The position numbers and the translations under genes were made by a program. The notes below the pieces were generated by a model. That model was not told the DNA's origin. It worked only from the letters and a program-made list of their open reading frames with translations, and ran no database searches. 64,000 nucleotides of DNA from Streptomyces olivochromogenes. GTDB taxonomy: Bacteria; Actinomycetota; Actinomycetes; Streptomycetales; Streptomycetaceae. Numbering within the stretch: the first letter of the stretch is position 1; each line of letters begins with the position of its first letter. Of this stretch, positions 1 through 8,757 are shown in pieces. The DNA lies in the NCBI RefSeq assembly GCF_001514115.1, contig NZ_KQ948456.1, forward strand, positions 279,018 to 343,017, written 5' to 3'.

Positions 1-737
1 TACCAGAGGTAGCCGACACCGCCGACCACGACCAGGGCGAGCACCACGACCAGGGCGACGACCCTGCTGCGGGCGCGGCGCTTGGCCTCCTCGCGGCGCT
101 CGGTGCGGTTCTCGGTGAAGTTGAGCCAGTCGATGACGTCTTCGGGCTCGGCTTCCTGCTCCTCGACGAAGGCGAACTGCTCGGTGCGGTAGTCCCGGTC
201 GGCCCGGGGCTCGTTCTCCTCCGCGGGGCGCGCCTGCTGCGGGATGTAGGCGGTCTGTTCGGCGACCCGGGGCTGCTGCCCGGTGCTCGTGCCCGCGGCA
301 CCGGTACCGCTCCGGGACTGGGCCGCCCGCCCTGTCTGCCCGGCCTGACCAGCCTGCCCGGCCTGACCCGTGTGCGCCGACTGTGTCGTCTGTGCCGTCT
401 GCCCGTAGGGGTCGTACGACGACGACGTCCCGGCGGCGCCGGACGTGCCGGCTCCGTACGGGTCGTAGGGGTCGTAGCCGGGGACCGCGGTCTGCTGACC
501 GGTGTCGTACGAGGACACGGGCTGCTGCTGACCGGTGTCATAGCCCCCCGCGCCGGTCGCGTAGGGGTCGTAGCCGTAGCCCTGGTGCTGCTGGGGCTGC
601 TGCGGCTGCGCGTACGGGTCGTAGCCCTGTTGGGGCTGTTGGGGCGGCACCTGCCGGTACACAGGCTGCCCGAACTCGTCGTAGCCGACGAGCTCGTACT
701 GGTCGCCGCCCGCGTATCCGTCGTATCGGTCGTTCAC
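1..737 (-). CDS. LytR-CpsA-Psr (LCP) family protein, N-terminal part (runs off the window)
   Basis: Only the N-terminal 245 or so residues are in the window. They comprise a long Gln/Tyr/Gly/Pro-rich cytoplasmic region with repeated YDPY blocks, an acidic patch, a basic stretch (KRRARSR) and the start of a transmembrane segment (VVALVVVLALVVVGGVGYLW). The catalytic LCP domain would lie to the left. The start is GTG at 737, preceded by GAGAGG. LCP enzymes transfer undecaprenyl-linked glycopolymers to peptidoglycan. The family call rests on this disordered-tail-plus-TM layout and on its position next to nadD, where S. coelicolor carries the LCP gene pdtA (recalled, not checked). The catalytic part is not visible. 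Confidence 0.6.
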   Translation of the reverse strand, partial: MNDRYDGYAGGDQYELVGYDEFGQPVYRQVPPQQPQQGYDPYAQPQQPQQHQGYGYDPYATGAGGYDTGQQQPVSSYDTGQQTAVPGYDPYDPYGAGTSGAAGTSSSYDPYGQTAQTTQSAHTGQAGQAGQAGQTGRAAQSRSGTGAAGTSTGQQPRVAEQTAYIPQQARPAEENEPRADRDYRTEQFAFVEEQEAEPEDVIDWLNFTENRTERREEAKRRARSRVVALVVVLALVVVGGVGYLW

Positions 738-762
738 CGGTGCCCCTCTCGGCTCACTCGCC

Positions 763-1482
763 TCACTCGCCGCGGTACAGCTCACGCTTGTCGATGTAGC
801 GCACCACACCGTCCGGCACCAGGTACCAGACGGGGTCGCCCTTGGCGACTCTCGCACGGCAGTCTGTGGAGGAGATGGCCAGCGCGGGAACCTCGACCAG
901 CGAGACGCCGCCCTCCGGAAGGCCCGGGTCGGTCAGGGTGTGACCGGGCCGGGTGACTCCGATGAAGTGCGCGAGGGAGAACAGCTCTTCCGCGTACCGC
1001 CAGGTGAGGATCTGACCGAGCGCGTCGGCACCGGTGATGAAGAACAGATCGGTGTCGGGGTTGAGCGCGCGCAGATCGCGCAGGGTGTCCGTGGTGTAGG
1101 TCGGGCCGCCGCGGTCGATGTCGATGCGGCTCACCGAGAACTGCGGGTTCTCGGCGGTGGCGATGACCGTCATCAGGTAGCGGTCCTCGGCCGGTGAGAC
1201 CTTCCGGTCGGACTTCTGCCACGGCTGCCCGGTCGGCACGAACACCACCTCGTCGAGGTGGAACTGCGCGGCGACCTCGCTGGCCGCCACGAGGTGCCCG
1301 TGGTGGATCGGGTCGAACGTTCCGCCCATGACGCCGAGGCGGCGCTTACCCGGATTCGAGGGGCCGTTCCCGGGGCCGGTCGTCAACCGACTCGCCCCGC
1401 CTCTCACCGGGCCGCCGAGCGCGTCACCCGCGGCGCCGCCGACGGCGCCGCTCTCCGTGTCACTCGCCGGACCGGTAGGCAT
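763..1482 (-). CDS. nadD: Nicotinate-nucleotide adenylyltransferase
   Basis: NadD converts nicotinate mononucleotide and ATP to deamido-NAD in NAD biosynthesis (cytoplasmic). The nucleotidyltransferase signature GVMGGTFDPIHHGHL is present, as is the ISSTDCRARVAKG stretch near the C-terminus (the ISST-x-R motif). I chose ATG at 1482 because GGAGAG lies six bases upstream. Another ATG at 1497 lacks a good ribosome site. About 45 low-complexity Gly/Pro residues precede the catalytic fold, so the true start could lie further in. It follows the LCP gene on the same strand with a 25-base gap. Confidence 0.93.
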   Translation of the reverse strand: MPTGPASDTESGAVGGAAGDALGGPVRGGASRLTTGPGNGPSNPGKRRLGVMGGTFDPIHHGHLVAASEVAAQFHLDEVVFVPTGQPWQKSDRKVSPAEDRYLMTVIATAENPQFSVSRIDIDRGGPTYTTDTLRDLRALNPDTDLFFITGADALGQILTWRYAEELFSLAHFIGVTRPGHTLTDPGLPEGGVSLVEVPALAISSTDCRARVAKGDPVWYLVPDGVVRYIDKRELYRGE

Positions 1483-1576
1483 GTCCTGCTCTCCCATGCG
1501 TGCAGACCCTACCGGCCCGGTCGACGGGCTCCGCCCGACAGGGGTCCCCGGGACGGCTCCGAACGGCCGAAAAGGC

Positions 1577-1738
1577 TCAGCGGTCGCGGTTGAAACGCGT
1601 CGTGATCCACAGCAGCAGGAGCAGCACGAACAGCGCGCCCCCGCCGGTCAGGAACGGGTTGAGGCTCTCGTGGTTGCCCCCCTGCTCGCCCTCGGCGGCA
1701 ACGGTGACCAACTGTGCAGCGGTGCTGTGGAAGCTCAT
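1577..1738 (-). CDS. Small membrane protein, 53 aa
   Basis: This short protein starts MSFHSTAAQLVTVAAEGEQG. It has one hydrophobic helix (ALFVLLLLLWI) near the C-terminus and ends in a basic tail (TTRFNRDR), which suggests an N-out, C-in single-pass peptide. The reading frame runs further upstream, but that part lacks coding character, so I took the ATG at 1738. It sits between nadD and another tiny membrane protein on the same strand; S. coelicolor has short genes at the same place. Function unknown. Confidence 0.6.
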   Translation of the reverse strand: MSFHSTAAQLVTVAAEGEQGGNHESLNPFLTGGGALFVLLLLLWITTRFNRDR

Positions 1739-1892
1739 CTCGGCAGGACCTATCCGGTGTGGGCGGGATAAAGACGTCGGCCCATCGTATGCGGGGGCTT
1801 CGGCCGCGATCACGCCGACTCCGCCGTTGGGGACGCCGGTTGCTCCGGCCTCGCCGGCCGGCACACGCCTCGGTCGTCCCGCAAGTAGCCGC

Positions 1893-1928
1893 TTATACCC
1901 GTTGTACCCGCTATACCCGCCGTACCCG
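1893..1928. repeat. Four tandem 9-bp units (YNRTACCCG)
   Basis: Consecutive units ttatacccg, ttgtacccg, ctatacccg and ccgtacccg lie directly 3' of the 52-aa gene's stop codon. No stem or T-run is evident. Confidence 0.7.
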
Positions 1929-1930
1929 CG

Positions 1931-2089
1931 TCAGTCGTCCCGCTTGTACCCGCGCAGCAGGAACCAGGCGGTCAGGCCCACCCCGACGATCATCACGATC
2001 AGCACGACACGGAGCAGATTGCCCGGGCCTTGCTTGTCTGCCGCGTTCGCGGCCTCGGTGAGCCAGGCGGCTGCGGGGATGTGCTCCAT
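1931..2089 (-). CDS. Small membrane protein, 52 aa
   Basis: The frame opens with ATG at 2089, nine bases after AAGGAG, and reads MEHIPAAAWLTEAANAADKQ, then GPGNLL, a transmembrane helix (VVLIVMIVGVGLTAWFLL) and a basic end RGYKRDD. Ribosome site, clean start and stop, and a helix followed by positive charges support a real gene. It is divergent from the M48 protease gene, so promoters for both probably lie in 2090-2192. Function unknown; it may pair with the 53-aa peptide downstream. Confidence 0.65.
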   Translation of the reverse strand: MEHIPAAAWLTEAANAADKQGPGNLLRVVLIVMIVGVGLTAWFLLRGYKRDD

Positions 2090-2192
2090 GGCGATGGACT
2101 CCTTCTCTGTACTGCCCGTCCACGGTATCTCCGCCTAGGCTGGGCCGTGCCTTGGGGGCACATAGGGCACTCAGACGCGCATGGGGGAACAC

Positions 2193-3362
2193 ATGTCCGA
2201 CAACGGCCACCAGCAGAACGGGCACGAGAACGTGCCGAGCAGGCAGCGCAGGCGCTTCGAGGGGATCTCCTCGCGCACCTACGAACACCCGGCGGACCGC
2301 TCGGCCCTGGTGGCCCTGCGCAAGCTCAGCGGCTTCGACACGGTCTTCAAGGCCCTGAGCGGCCTGCTGCCCGAGCGCAGCCTGCGGCTGCTGTTCCTGT
2401 CCGACTCGGTGCGCGTCTCGGACGCCCAGTTCGCGCACCTCAACACGATGCTGCGGGACGCCTGCCACATCCTGGACCTGGAGAAGGTCCCGCCGATGTA
2501 CGTCGCCCAGGACCCGCAGCCGAACGCGATGTGCATCGGCCTGGACGAGCCGATCATCGTCGTGACGACCGGGCTCGTCGAGCTGCTGGACGAGGAGGAG
2601 ATGCGGGCCGTCGTCGGGCACGAGGTCGGCCACGCACTCTCCGGCCACGCCGTCTACCGCACGATCCTGCTCTTCCTGACCAATCTGGCGCTCCGGGTGG
2701 CCTGGATCCCGCTGGGCAACATCGCGATCATGGCGATCGTGACCGCGCTGCGGGAGTGGTTCCGCAAGTCGGAGCTGTCGGCCGACCGGGCGGGGCTCCT
2801 CGTCGGGCAGGACCTGAAGGCCTCGATGCGTGGCCTGATGAAGCTCGCGGGAGGAAATCACCTGCACGAGATGAACGTGGACGCGTTCCTCGAGCAGGCC
2901 GAGGAGTACGAGGCCGGGGGCGATCTGCGCGACTCCGTGCTCAAGATCCTCAACACGCTCCCCCGCACGCACCCCTTCACCACCGTGCGCGCCGCCGAGC
3001 TGAAGAAGTGGGCCGAGTCCCGCGACTACCAGCGGATCATGGACGGTCACTATCCGCGGCGCTCCGAGGACAAGGAGACCTCGGTCTCGGACTCCTTCCG
3101 GCAGTCGGCGGCGAGCTACGCCACGGACGTCAAGAACTCCAAGGACCCGCTGATGAAGCTGGTCAGTGACATCGCGGGGGGCGCGGGCGACCTCGGCGGG
3201 CGGGTGCGGCGCGGGTTCGGAGGCTTCGCCGGCGGCGGCACCCCCAAGGACCAGACCGTCCCGAAGGACCAGACCGCCCAGAACGACCAGACCGCCCCCG
3301 AGGACCGGACCTCGCCGAAGGAGCAGCCGCCCCGGGACAGCACCCCCGAGGACGACGACTGA
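2193..3362 (+). CDS. M48 family zinc metallopeptidase
   Basis: This is a predicted Zn protease of the HtpX/Ste24 superfamily. It has the HEVGH metal motif at about residues 143-147 and the third ligand Glu in SELSADRAG about 50 residues later. Hydrophobic stretches just after the zinc motif (TILLFLTNLALRVAW; IAIMAIVTAL) could be membrane-associated. The last 50 residues are a degenerate PKDQT/PEDRT repeat tail rich in Lys, Asp and Pro, probably disordered. ATG at 2193 has GGGGGA five bases upstream; an ATG 12 bases earlier does not. Such proteases usually act in membrane protein quality control; the substrate here is unknown. The next gene is convergent. Confidence 0.85.
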   Translation: MSDNGHQQNGHENVPSRQRRRFEGISSRTYEHPADRSALVALRKLSGFDTVFKALSGLLPERSLRLLFLSDSVRVSDAQFAHLNTMLRDACHILDLEKVPPMYVAQDPQPNAMCIGLDEPIIVVTTGLVELLDEEEMRAVVGHEVGHALSGHAVYRTILLFLTNLALRVAWIPLGNIAIMAIVTALREWFRKSELSADRAGLLVGQDLKASMRGLMKLAGGNHLHEMNVDAFLEQAEEYEAGGDLRDSVLKILNTLPRTHPFTTVRAAELKKWAESRDYQRIMDGHYPRRSEDKETSVSDSFRQSAASYATDVKNSKDPLMKLVSDIAGGAGDLGGRVRRGFGGFAGGGTPKDQTVPKDQTAQNDQTAPEDRTSPKEQPPRDSTPEDDD

Positions 3363-3433
3363 CACACACGGGAGCCGCGGACGCGACGGTCACGGTCAGA
3401 ACTTTGGGCGCCACGCCTTCGACCGTAAGGCCG

Positions 3434-4501
3434 TCAGACCCTCGGCTGCGAGCTCGTCGCCAGTGAGCCGCACAATGCCGTCGCGCTGCCCGTCGCGTAC
3501 GGGTCGGTGCCGGCCGGGCCGCCCGCCTTCGCCGTCTGGCCCGCGAGCAGCGGGTGCAGATGGGTCACCGAGTTCTCGGAGCAGGCGAGCGGTCCGGCCT
3601 GGACGTAGGAGACGACCACCTCGGCCTGGTGCATGCGCAGGTCGTCGCGGTCGAAGCGGAACTGCAGCTCGCGCCGGACGGTGAACAGCGAGGCCTTCGC
3701 GTCGGCGCCCGAGCCGGCCGGCTTCAGGGCGTACACGAAGGTGTGGTCGGCGACGACCTCAAGGGTGCTGGAGTCGAACTCGGCGGCCTGAAGCGTGCCC
3801 TGCACCCTGATCCTGGAGTCGGCGAGCCGGGCGCGGGTGGGGTCGAAGCGGACCAGCCAGCCGGTGGGCGCGTGCCGACCGTCGGCGGCCGGGTGGTCGA
3901 AGCTCTGGTCGAACTGGTCGAGCTGCTGGGGGGCGAGCAGGATCCGCACGGGCCGGTTGGTGACGCCCGCGAGTACCTCCGGGTCGAGCGAGGACTTCAC
4001 GAGGTAGTCCTTGGCGGTGGTCAGGGCGGCCACGACCTGGCTGTCGGAGAAGTGCGCGGTGCGCCGGTAGGCGGGCAGCGCGATGCCGTCGGCGCCGACG
4101 GCGAACTGGGCGGCGGGGCTGTGCGCGTACAGCTCCTCGGCGCTCGTGGCCCCCGGCACGGCGGTCTGGGGCGCCAGGGGTATGACGGTCATCCGCAGCG
4201 GTTCGGGGGGCTGGGCGGCCGGGGTCTGGTACGGGTGGCGTACGCCCATGTAGATCGCGGTGCCGAAGGCGACGGCGATCAGCAGGACCAGGATCAGCGC
4301 CTGCCGGGGCAGACCGCGCTGGAGGGTGGGGCGGCGGCGTACGGCCGGGGCGTGGTCGGCCATCCGCTCCTGCGCGGAGAACTCCTGGAGGCGGGCAGCA
4401 CGGACGAACGACTCGTCGAAGACGACGGATCGGTATTCGTCCTCTCCACCAGCGGGAGCGCCCTCGGGTGTCCCCTCAGGTGGGTCTCCAGGCCCGCCCA
4501 T
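3434..4501 (-). CDS. Single-pass membrane protein with SVVFDESFVRAA motif (SCO2583-like)
   Basis: The protein has 355 aa. Its short acidic N-terminus contains EYRSVVFDESFVRAARLQEF at about residues 22-41, then comes a basic patch, one transmembrane helix (ALILVLLIAVAFGTAIYMGV, about 73-92) and a 260-residue extracytoplasmic domain with two Cys near the end. No enzyme motif is recognised. By position it matches one of the membrane proteins I recall being linked to the S. coelicolor spore-wall synthesising complex. It shares the cytoplasmic motif with its neighbour at 4646-5296. Start ATG at 4501 follows AAGG closely. Confidence 0.7.
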   Translation of the reverse strand: MGGPGDPPEGTPEGAPAGGEDEYRSVVFDESFVRAARLQEFSAQERMADHAPAVRRRPTLQRGLPRQALILVLLIAVAFGTAIYMGVRHPYQTPAAQPPEPLRMTVIPLAPQTAVPGATSAEELYAHSPAAQFAVGADGIALPAYRRTAHFSDSQVVAALTTAKDYLVKSSLDPEVLAGVTNRPVRILLAPQQLDQFDQSFDHPAADGRHAPTGWLVRFDPTRARLADSRIRVQGTLQAAEFDSSTLEVVADHTFVYALKPAGSGADAKASLFTVRRELQFRFDRDDLRMHQAEVVVSYVQAGPLACSENSVTHLHPLLAGQTAKAGGPAGTDPYATGSATALCGSLATSSQPRV

Positions 4502-4645
4502 ACCTTCAGGGTAGGTCTCCGGGAGCTCAGGTAAACGCCGTGGTACACGACAACTTCTGACAGGTTCTCACCAGGATCGCCAAGGACCGTCGCGATCGTC
4601 AGCATGTTCGAAGTGCCGTCAGGGGTGGCGCGGGCGCCATGGGCG

Positions 4646-5296
4646 TCAGGGCGTTCGGGGAACCGCGGACACGGCCGAATGGGAGTACTCGGCCGAAGCC
4701 GAGGGGCTGGTGCCGGTGACCTTGTCCTGGCCCTGTTCGAGGCCCGTGGAGGCAGGCGGCGGGACCTGGTCCTGGCGGCCCGAGGAGGCCCCCCGGTAGA
4801 CCGCCGTGAAGGCCAGGGCGACCATGCCGACGCCCATCACGAGGGCGAGCACCCAGGCGACGGGGCGGTGCCAGCGGGCCTGCTTTCCGTAGGCCCTGCC
4901 GTATCTGCGGTACGGGCCCGGCGCTCCGTAGCGGCCTTCGAGGATCTCGGTGTCGTCGAGGTCGTCCAGGTCCGCGTCATGGCCGAAATCGCCAGGGCCG
5001 TCGGGCCCGAACCCGTCCTCGTAGCGTTCGTCGTCGCCGCGGGCACCCCGGGAGTGCGCTCGGCGCGCCTCGGCCTCTGAGGCCTCCGCGCGGGCCTGCG
5101 CGGCTGCTAGGAGGCGTTCGACGGCGGTCGGCTCATGGATCACCGCCGCACGTACGAAGTCCTCGTCGAAGACCACGGAGGCGAACTCTTCGTCCGCACC
5201 CCCGCGGTCGCGGTCGTCGTCGGGCTCCCAGCCGTCAGGGAACGGCGTGCCCCCCACGTCCTCCGGCACGGATCCAGAGTAGACCTGGGGGGTCAT
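4646..5296 (-). CDS. Single-pass membrane protein with SVVFDEDFVRAA motif (SCO2584-like)
   Basis: The protein has 216 aa. EEFASVVFDEDFVRAAVIHE sits near residue 36 and is followed by an Ala/Glu-rich helical stretch, an Asp-rich segment, an Arg/Tyr-rich patch and a transmembrane helix (VAWVLALVMGVGMVALAFTA, about 145-165). The tail is short and Ser/Pro-rich, presumably outside. The N-terminal motif and the following xxExxAxERxL pattern match the 355-aa neighbour, while the outer domains differ. Most of the chain is cytoplasmic and disordered. Likely an envelope-complex partner by context. Function unproven. Confidence 0.7.
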   Translation of the reverse strand: MTPQVYSGSVPEDVGGTPFPDGWEPDDDRDRGGADEEFASVVFDEDFVRAAVIHEPTAVERLLAAAQARAEASEAEARRAHSRGARGDDERYEDGFGPDGPGDFGHDADLDDLDDTEILEGRYGAPGPYRRYGRAYGKQARWHRPVAWVLALVMGVGMVALAFTAVYRGASSGRQDQVPPPASTGLEQGQDKVTGTSPSASAEYSHSAVSAVPRTP

Positions 5297-5358
5297 TTTG
5301 GGCAGACGGTATGGAAATTCATCCGCCTGACGAGACGCGGCTCACGCGGAGCGCGGGC

Positions 5359-6645
5359 TCAGCGCCGGATGTGTCCGTCGCCCGTGACGATGTACTTGGT
5401 GCTCGTCAGCTCCGGCAGCCCCATCGGCCCCCGCGCGTGCAGCTTCTGCGTCGAGATGCCGATCTCGGCGCCGAACCCGAACTGGCCGCCGTCGGTGAAG
5501 CGGGTCGAGGCGTTCACGGCGACCGTGGTGGAGTCCACCAACTGGGTGAAGCGGCGGGCGGCCTGCTGCGAGGTGGTGACGATGGCCTCGGTGTGGCCGG
5601 AGGTCCACAGCCGGATGTGTTCGACGGCCCGGTCGAGCGAGTCGACGACGGCGGCGGCGATGTCGTACGAGAGGTACTCGGTCTCCCAGTCCTCGGGCGT
5701 GGCCTCGACGACGGTGGCCTTGGAGTCCTTGGCGTAGGCGAGGACGCGCTCGTCGGCGTGCACGGTGACCCCTGCGTCCGCGAGGGCGTCCAGGGCGCGC
5801 GGCAGGAACTCGGGGGCGATGTCCCGGTGCACGAGGAGCGTCTCGGCGGAGTTGCAGACGCTGGGCCGCTGCGCCTTGGAGTTGATCAGGATGTCGATCG
5901 CCATGTCGAGGTCGGCGTTGGCGTCGACGTACACGTGGCAGTTGCCCGTGCCGGTCTCGATGACGGGGACGGTGGATTCCTGGACGACCGTGCGGATCAG
6001 CGAGGCGCCGCCGCGCGGGATCAGCACGTCGACCAGACCGCGGGCGCGCATCAGCTCGCGCACCGACTCGCGGCCCTCGCCGGGCACCAGCTGGATGGCG
6101 TCGGCGGGCAGTCCGGCGCCGCCCACGGCGTCGCGCAGCACGCGGACGAGGGCGGTGTTCGACTCGAAGGCCGAGGAGGAGCCGCGCAGCAGGACGGCGT
6201 TGCCGGACTTCAGGCAGAGGGCGGCGGCGTCGACCGTGACGTTCGGGCGGGCCTCGTAGATGATGCCGACGACACCGAGCGGGACGCGGACCTGGCGCAG
6301 GTCGATGCCGTTCGGGAGGGTCGAGCCGCGCACGACCTCGCCGACCGGGTCGGGCAGTGCGACGACGTCCCGCACGTCCGAGGCGATGGCGCGCACGCGC
6401 TCGGGCGTGAGCGTGAGCCGGTCGATGACGGTCTCGCTGGTGCCGGCCTCGCGGGCGCGCGCGATGTCCTTGGCGTTGGCCGCGACGATCTCGCTCGTAC
6501 GGACCTCCAGCGCGTCCGCGATCGCGAGCAGCGCGTCGTCCTTCTCGGCCCGCGGCAGGGGGGCGAGATCGGCGGCGGCGGCCTTGGCCCGGTAGGCGGC
6601 CTGGGTGACCGGGGACATCGAGTCGTACGGCGAGAGCGTGGTCAT
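5359..6645 (-). CDS. proA: Glutamate-5-semialdehyde dehydrogenase (gamma-glutamyl phosphate reductase)
   Basis: ProA is the second step of proline synthesis, reducing gamma-glutamyl phosphate with NADPH. The 428-aa chain is the usual ProA length. Recognisable parts include RVPLGVVGIIYEARPNVTVD, SGNAVLLRG and the catalytic-Cys region KAQRPSVCNSAETLLVH. The start MTTLSPYDSMSPVTQAAYRA matches the family; the frame extends upstream but with non-coding composition. No clear ribosome site precedes ATG 6645. proB is two genes upstream on the same strand. Confidence 0.96.
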   Translation of the reverse strand: MTTLSPYDSMSPVTQAAYRAKAAAADLAPLPRAEKDDALLAIADALEVRTSEIVAANAKDIARAREAGTSETVIDRLTLTPERVRAIASDVRDVVALPDPVGEVVRGSTLPNGIDLRQVRVPLGVVGIIYEARPNVTVDAAALCLKSGNAVLLRGSSSAFESNTALVRVLRDAVGGAGLPADAIQLVPGEGRESVRELMRARGLVDVLIPRGGASLIRTVVQESTVPVIETGTGNCHVYVDANADLDMAIDILINSKAQRPSVCNSAETLLVHRDIAPEFLPRALDALADAGVTVHADERVLAYAKDSKATVVEATPEDWETEYLSYDIAAAVVDSLDRAVEHIRLWTSGHTEAIVTTSQQAARRFTQLVDSTTVAVNASTRFTDGGQFGFGAEIGISTQKLHARGPMGLPELTSTKYIVTGDGHIRR

Positions 6646-6706
6646 ATCGGAAGGGTAGTGCGCCGGACGGACCCGTCCAGCGGCTGTCCCACACCCCGAG
6701 ACAGGG

Positions 6707-7195
6707 TCAAAAGGGATGGACTCCGACCGGAGTGGCCGGAAGTGGCCCATACCCCTCGGCGATCCGCTGGTGGTACGTCTCGCGGTCGATGACCTCCAGG
6801 CCGACGATCTCCCAGGGCGGGAGCTTGGCGGTCTGGCGGTGTTCGCCCCACAGGCGCAGGGCGACGGCCGCCGCGTCGTGCAGGTCGCGGGCCTCTTCCC
6901 AGTAGCGGATCTCCGCGTGGTCGTTGGCGTAGCGGCTGGTCAGCAGGAACGGGTGGTCGTGGGCCAGCTGTTCGAGGGCACGCCTGACCTCCTTCAGCGG
7001 GGCCTCGCCGCCCGAGACGCTCAGCGTGACGTGCCACAGCCGGGGCTGGTCGGCCGGCTTCTCGCCCTCATAGGTGTCACCGGCCGCGACGCTCGTCAGT
7101 GCCCGTTCCTCGCCCACCGCGCGGGACGCCGGACCACCCGCCCGGGAGGCGGCACCGCCGCGGGACGCCGCCGCCCCAGGGCGCACTCGTCTCAC
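6707..7195 (-). CDS. Conserved hypothetical protein, 162 aa
   Basis: GTG at 7195 is preceded by a strong AAGGAGG five bases upstream, which fixes the start. After a 45-residue Arg/Ala/Gly-rich N-terminus comes a compact domain (about residues 50-150) with alternating strands and helices: LWHVTLSVSGGEAPLKEV, then HDHPFLLTSRYANDHAEIRY and a helix DAAAVALRLWGEH. This looks like a small ferredoxin-like alpha/beta fold, but no family is recognised. It lies between proA and proB on the same strand. Confidence 0.7.
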   Translation of the reverse strand: MRRVRPGAAASRGGAASRAGGPASRAVGEERALTSVAAGDTYEGEKPADQPRLWHVTLSVSGGEAPLKEVRRALEQLAHDHPFLLTSRYANDHAEIRYWEEARDLHDAAAVALRLWGEHRQTAKLPPWEIVGLEVIDRETYHQRIAEGYGPLPATPVGVHPF

Positions 7196-7400
7196 GACGG
7201 CCTCCTTTTCGCAATGGTCCGTAATGGTCCGCAATGGTCGTACTGCATCGGGCTGCATCGGGGTCTCCCCGCAACAAAGTTGAGCAGGTGGGGAGCCGCC
7301 GTGTGGCGCTTTTACACAACGTCCCCCGGCGGGGGCCTCGGAATCGGCCTTTTACGGGTGTACTGGACAGCTGTTTCAGAGGTGGCGCGGAACAGACGTC

Positions 7401-8540
7401 TTACGGATGCAGGAGCACGAGGTCGTCCCTGTGTACGACCTCGCGTTCGTACTCCGGCCCCAGCTCACGGGCCAGTTCGCGGGTCGAGCGCCCGATGAGC
7501 TGGGGGATCTCCTTGGCGTCGAAGTTCACCAGACCCCGTGCGACCGCCCGCCCCGTGCTGTCGCGCAGCTCGACGGGGTCGCCCGCGGTGAAGTCGCCCT
7601 CGACGGCCGCGATACCCGCCGGCAGCAGCGAGGTACGCCGGTCGACGACCGCGCGCACGGCCCCGTCGTCCAGGACGAGCGCGCCCTGCGGGGTCGAGGC
7701 GTGCTGCAGCCACAGCAGCCGGTCGGCGGAGCGCTTGCCGGTGGGGTGGAAGTACGTGCCGGTGTCGCCGCCCGCGAGGGCCTCGGCGGCGTGCACGGCG
7801 GAGGTGAGCACCACGGGGATGCCCGCGGCCGCCGCGATCCGGGCCGCCTCGACCTTGGTGACCATGCCGCCGGTGCCGACGCCCGCCTTGCCCGCGGTGC
7901 CGATGTCGACGTGCGCGAGGTCCCCCGGTCCGCGGACCTCCGCTATCCGCGAGGTGCCGGACTTGCTGGGGTCGCCGTCGTACACGCCGTCCACGTCGGA
8001 GAGCAGGACCAGCAGGTCGGCCCGTACGAGGTGGGCGACGAGCGCGGCGAGCCGGTCGTTGTCGCCGAAGCGGATCTCGTCCGTGGCGACGGTGTCGTTC
8101 TCGTTGACGACCGGCAGGGCGCCCATCGCGAGGAGCTTGTCGAGGGTGCGGGCGGCGTTGCGGTGGTGGGCGCGCCGGCTGGTGTCGTCGGCGGTGAGGA
8201 GCACCTGGCCGACACGGACGCCGTGGCGGGCGCAGGAGGCGGTGTAGCGGGCGACCAGGAGGCCCTGGCCGACGCTGGCGGCGGCCTGCTGCCGGGCCAG
8301 GTCCTTGGGGCGGCGGCGCAGCCCGAGCGGGGCGAGGCCGGCCGCGATGGCGCCGGACGAGACGAGGACGATCTCCTTCTCGCCGCCGCTGCGATGCTTG
8401 GCGAGGACGTCGACGAGCGCGTCGACACGGTCGGCGTCGAGTCCGCCCGCGGCCGTGGTCAGCGACGAGGAACCCACCTTGACGACGATCCTTTGGGCCC
8501 CGGCCGCGGCCCGCCTCGCCCCTGCCACCTGGCCTGCCAT
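7401..8540 (-). CDS. proB: Glutamate 5-kinase
   Basis: ProB is the first step of proline synthesis, ATP-dependent phosphorylation of glutamate. An amino-acid-kinase domain comes first (RIVVKVGSSSLTT, VSSGAIAAG, NENDTVATDEIRFGDNDRLA, LSDVDGVYDGDP, GTGGMVTKVEAA). A C-terminal PUA domain of about 90 residues follows. The N-terminus is uncertain: GTG 8564, ATG 8540 and later GTG codons are all possible within an MAGQV-type repeat, and none has a strong ribosome site. It lies just upstream of the envelope-polymer locus. Confidence 0.95.
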   Translation of the reverse strand: MAGQVAGARRAAAGAQRIVVKVGSSSLTTAAGGLDADRVDALVDVLAKHRSGGEKEIVLVSSGAIAAGLAPLGLRRRPKDLARQQAAASVGQGLLVARYTASCARHGVRVGQVLLTADDTSRRAHHRNAARTLDKLLAMGALPVVNENDTVATDEIRFGDNDRLAALVAHLVRADLLVLLSDVDGVYDGDPSKSGTSRIAEVRGPGDLAHVDIGTAGKAGVGTGGMVTKVEAARIAAAAGIPVVLTSAVHAAEALAGGDTGTYFHPTGKRSADRLLWLQHASTPQGALVLDDGAVRAVVDRRTSLLPAGIAAVEGDFTAGDPVELRDSTGRAVARGLVNFDAKEIPQLIGRSTRELARELGPEYEREVVHRDDLVLLHP

Positions 8541-8757
8541 GTGCCCAGTCACCTGCCCTGCCACCTGCGGTGTGTCCCCTCGCGTCGGTCCCGCCCGGCA
8601 ATCTACGCGAAAGGGCGGGGGCGGCGCCCGTCGGTCCAGCCTGCGGACGGCGCCCGGCCCTCGTGATCACCGAAGCGTAGCCACACGCTCACGTCCCGCG
8701 TATGCAAAAAAGGTTGTGCGGGTTCCTCATAGAACTTAAAGATGGCGCAAAGATAAG

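Noticed and set aside
1911..3365. Long minus-strand frame opposite the M48 protease
   Set aside because: It is the antisense shadow of a gene with clear HEVGH motif and normal codon bias.
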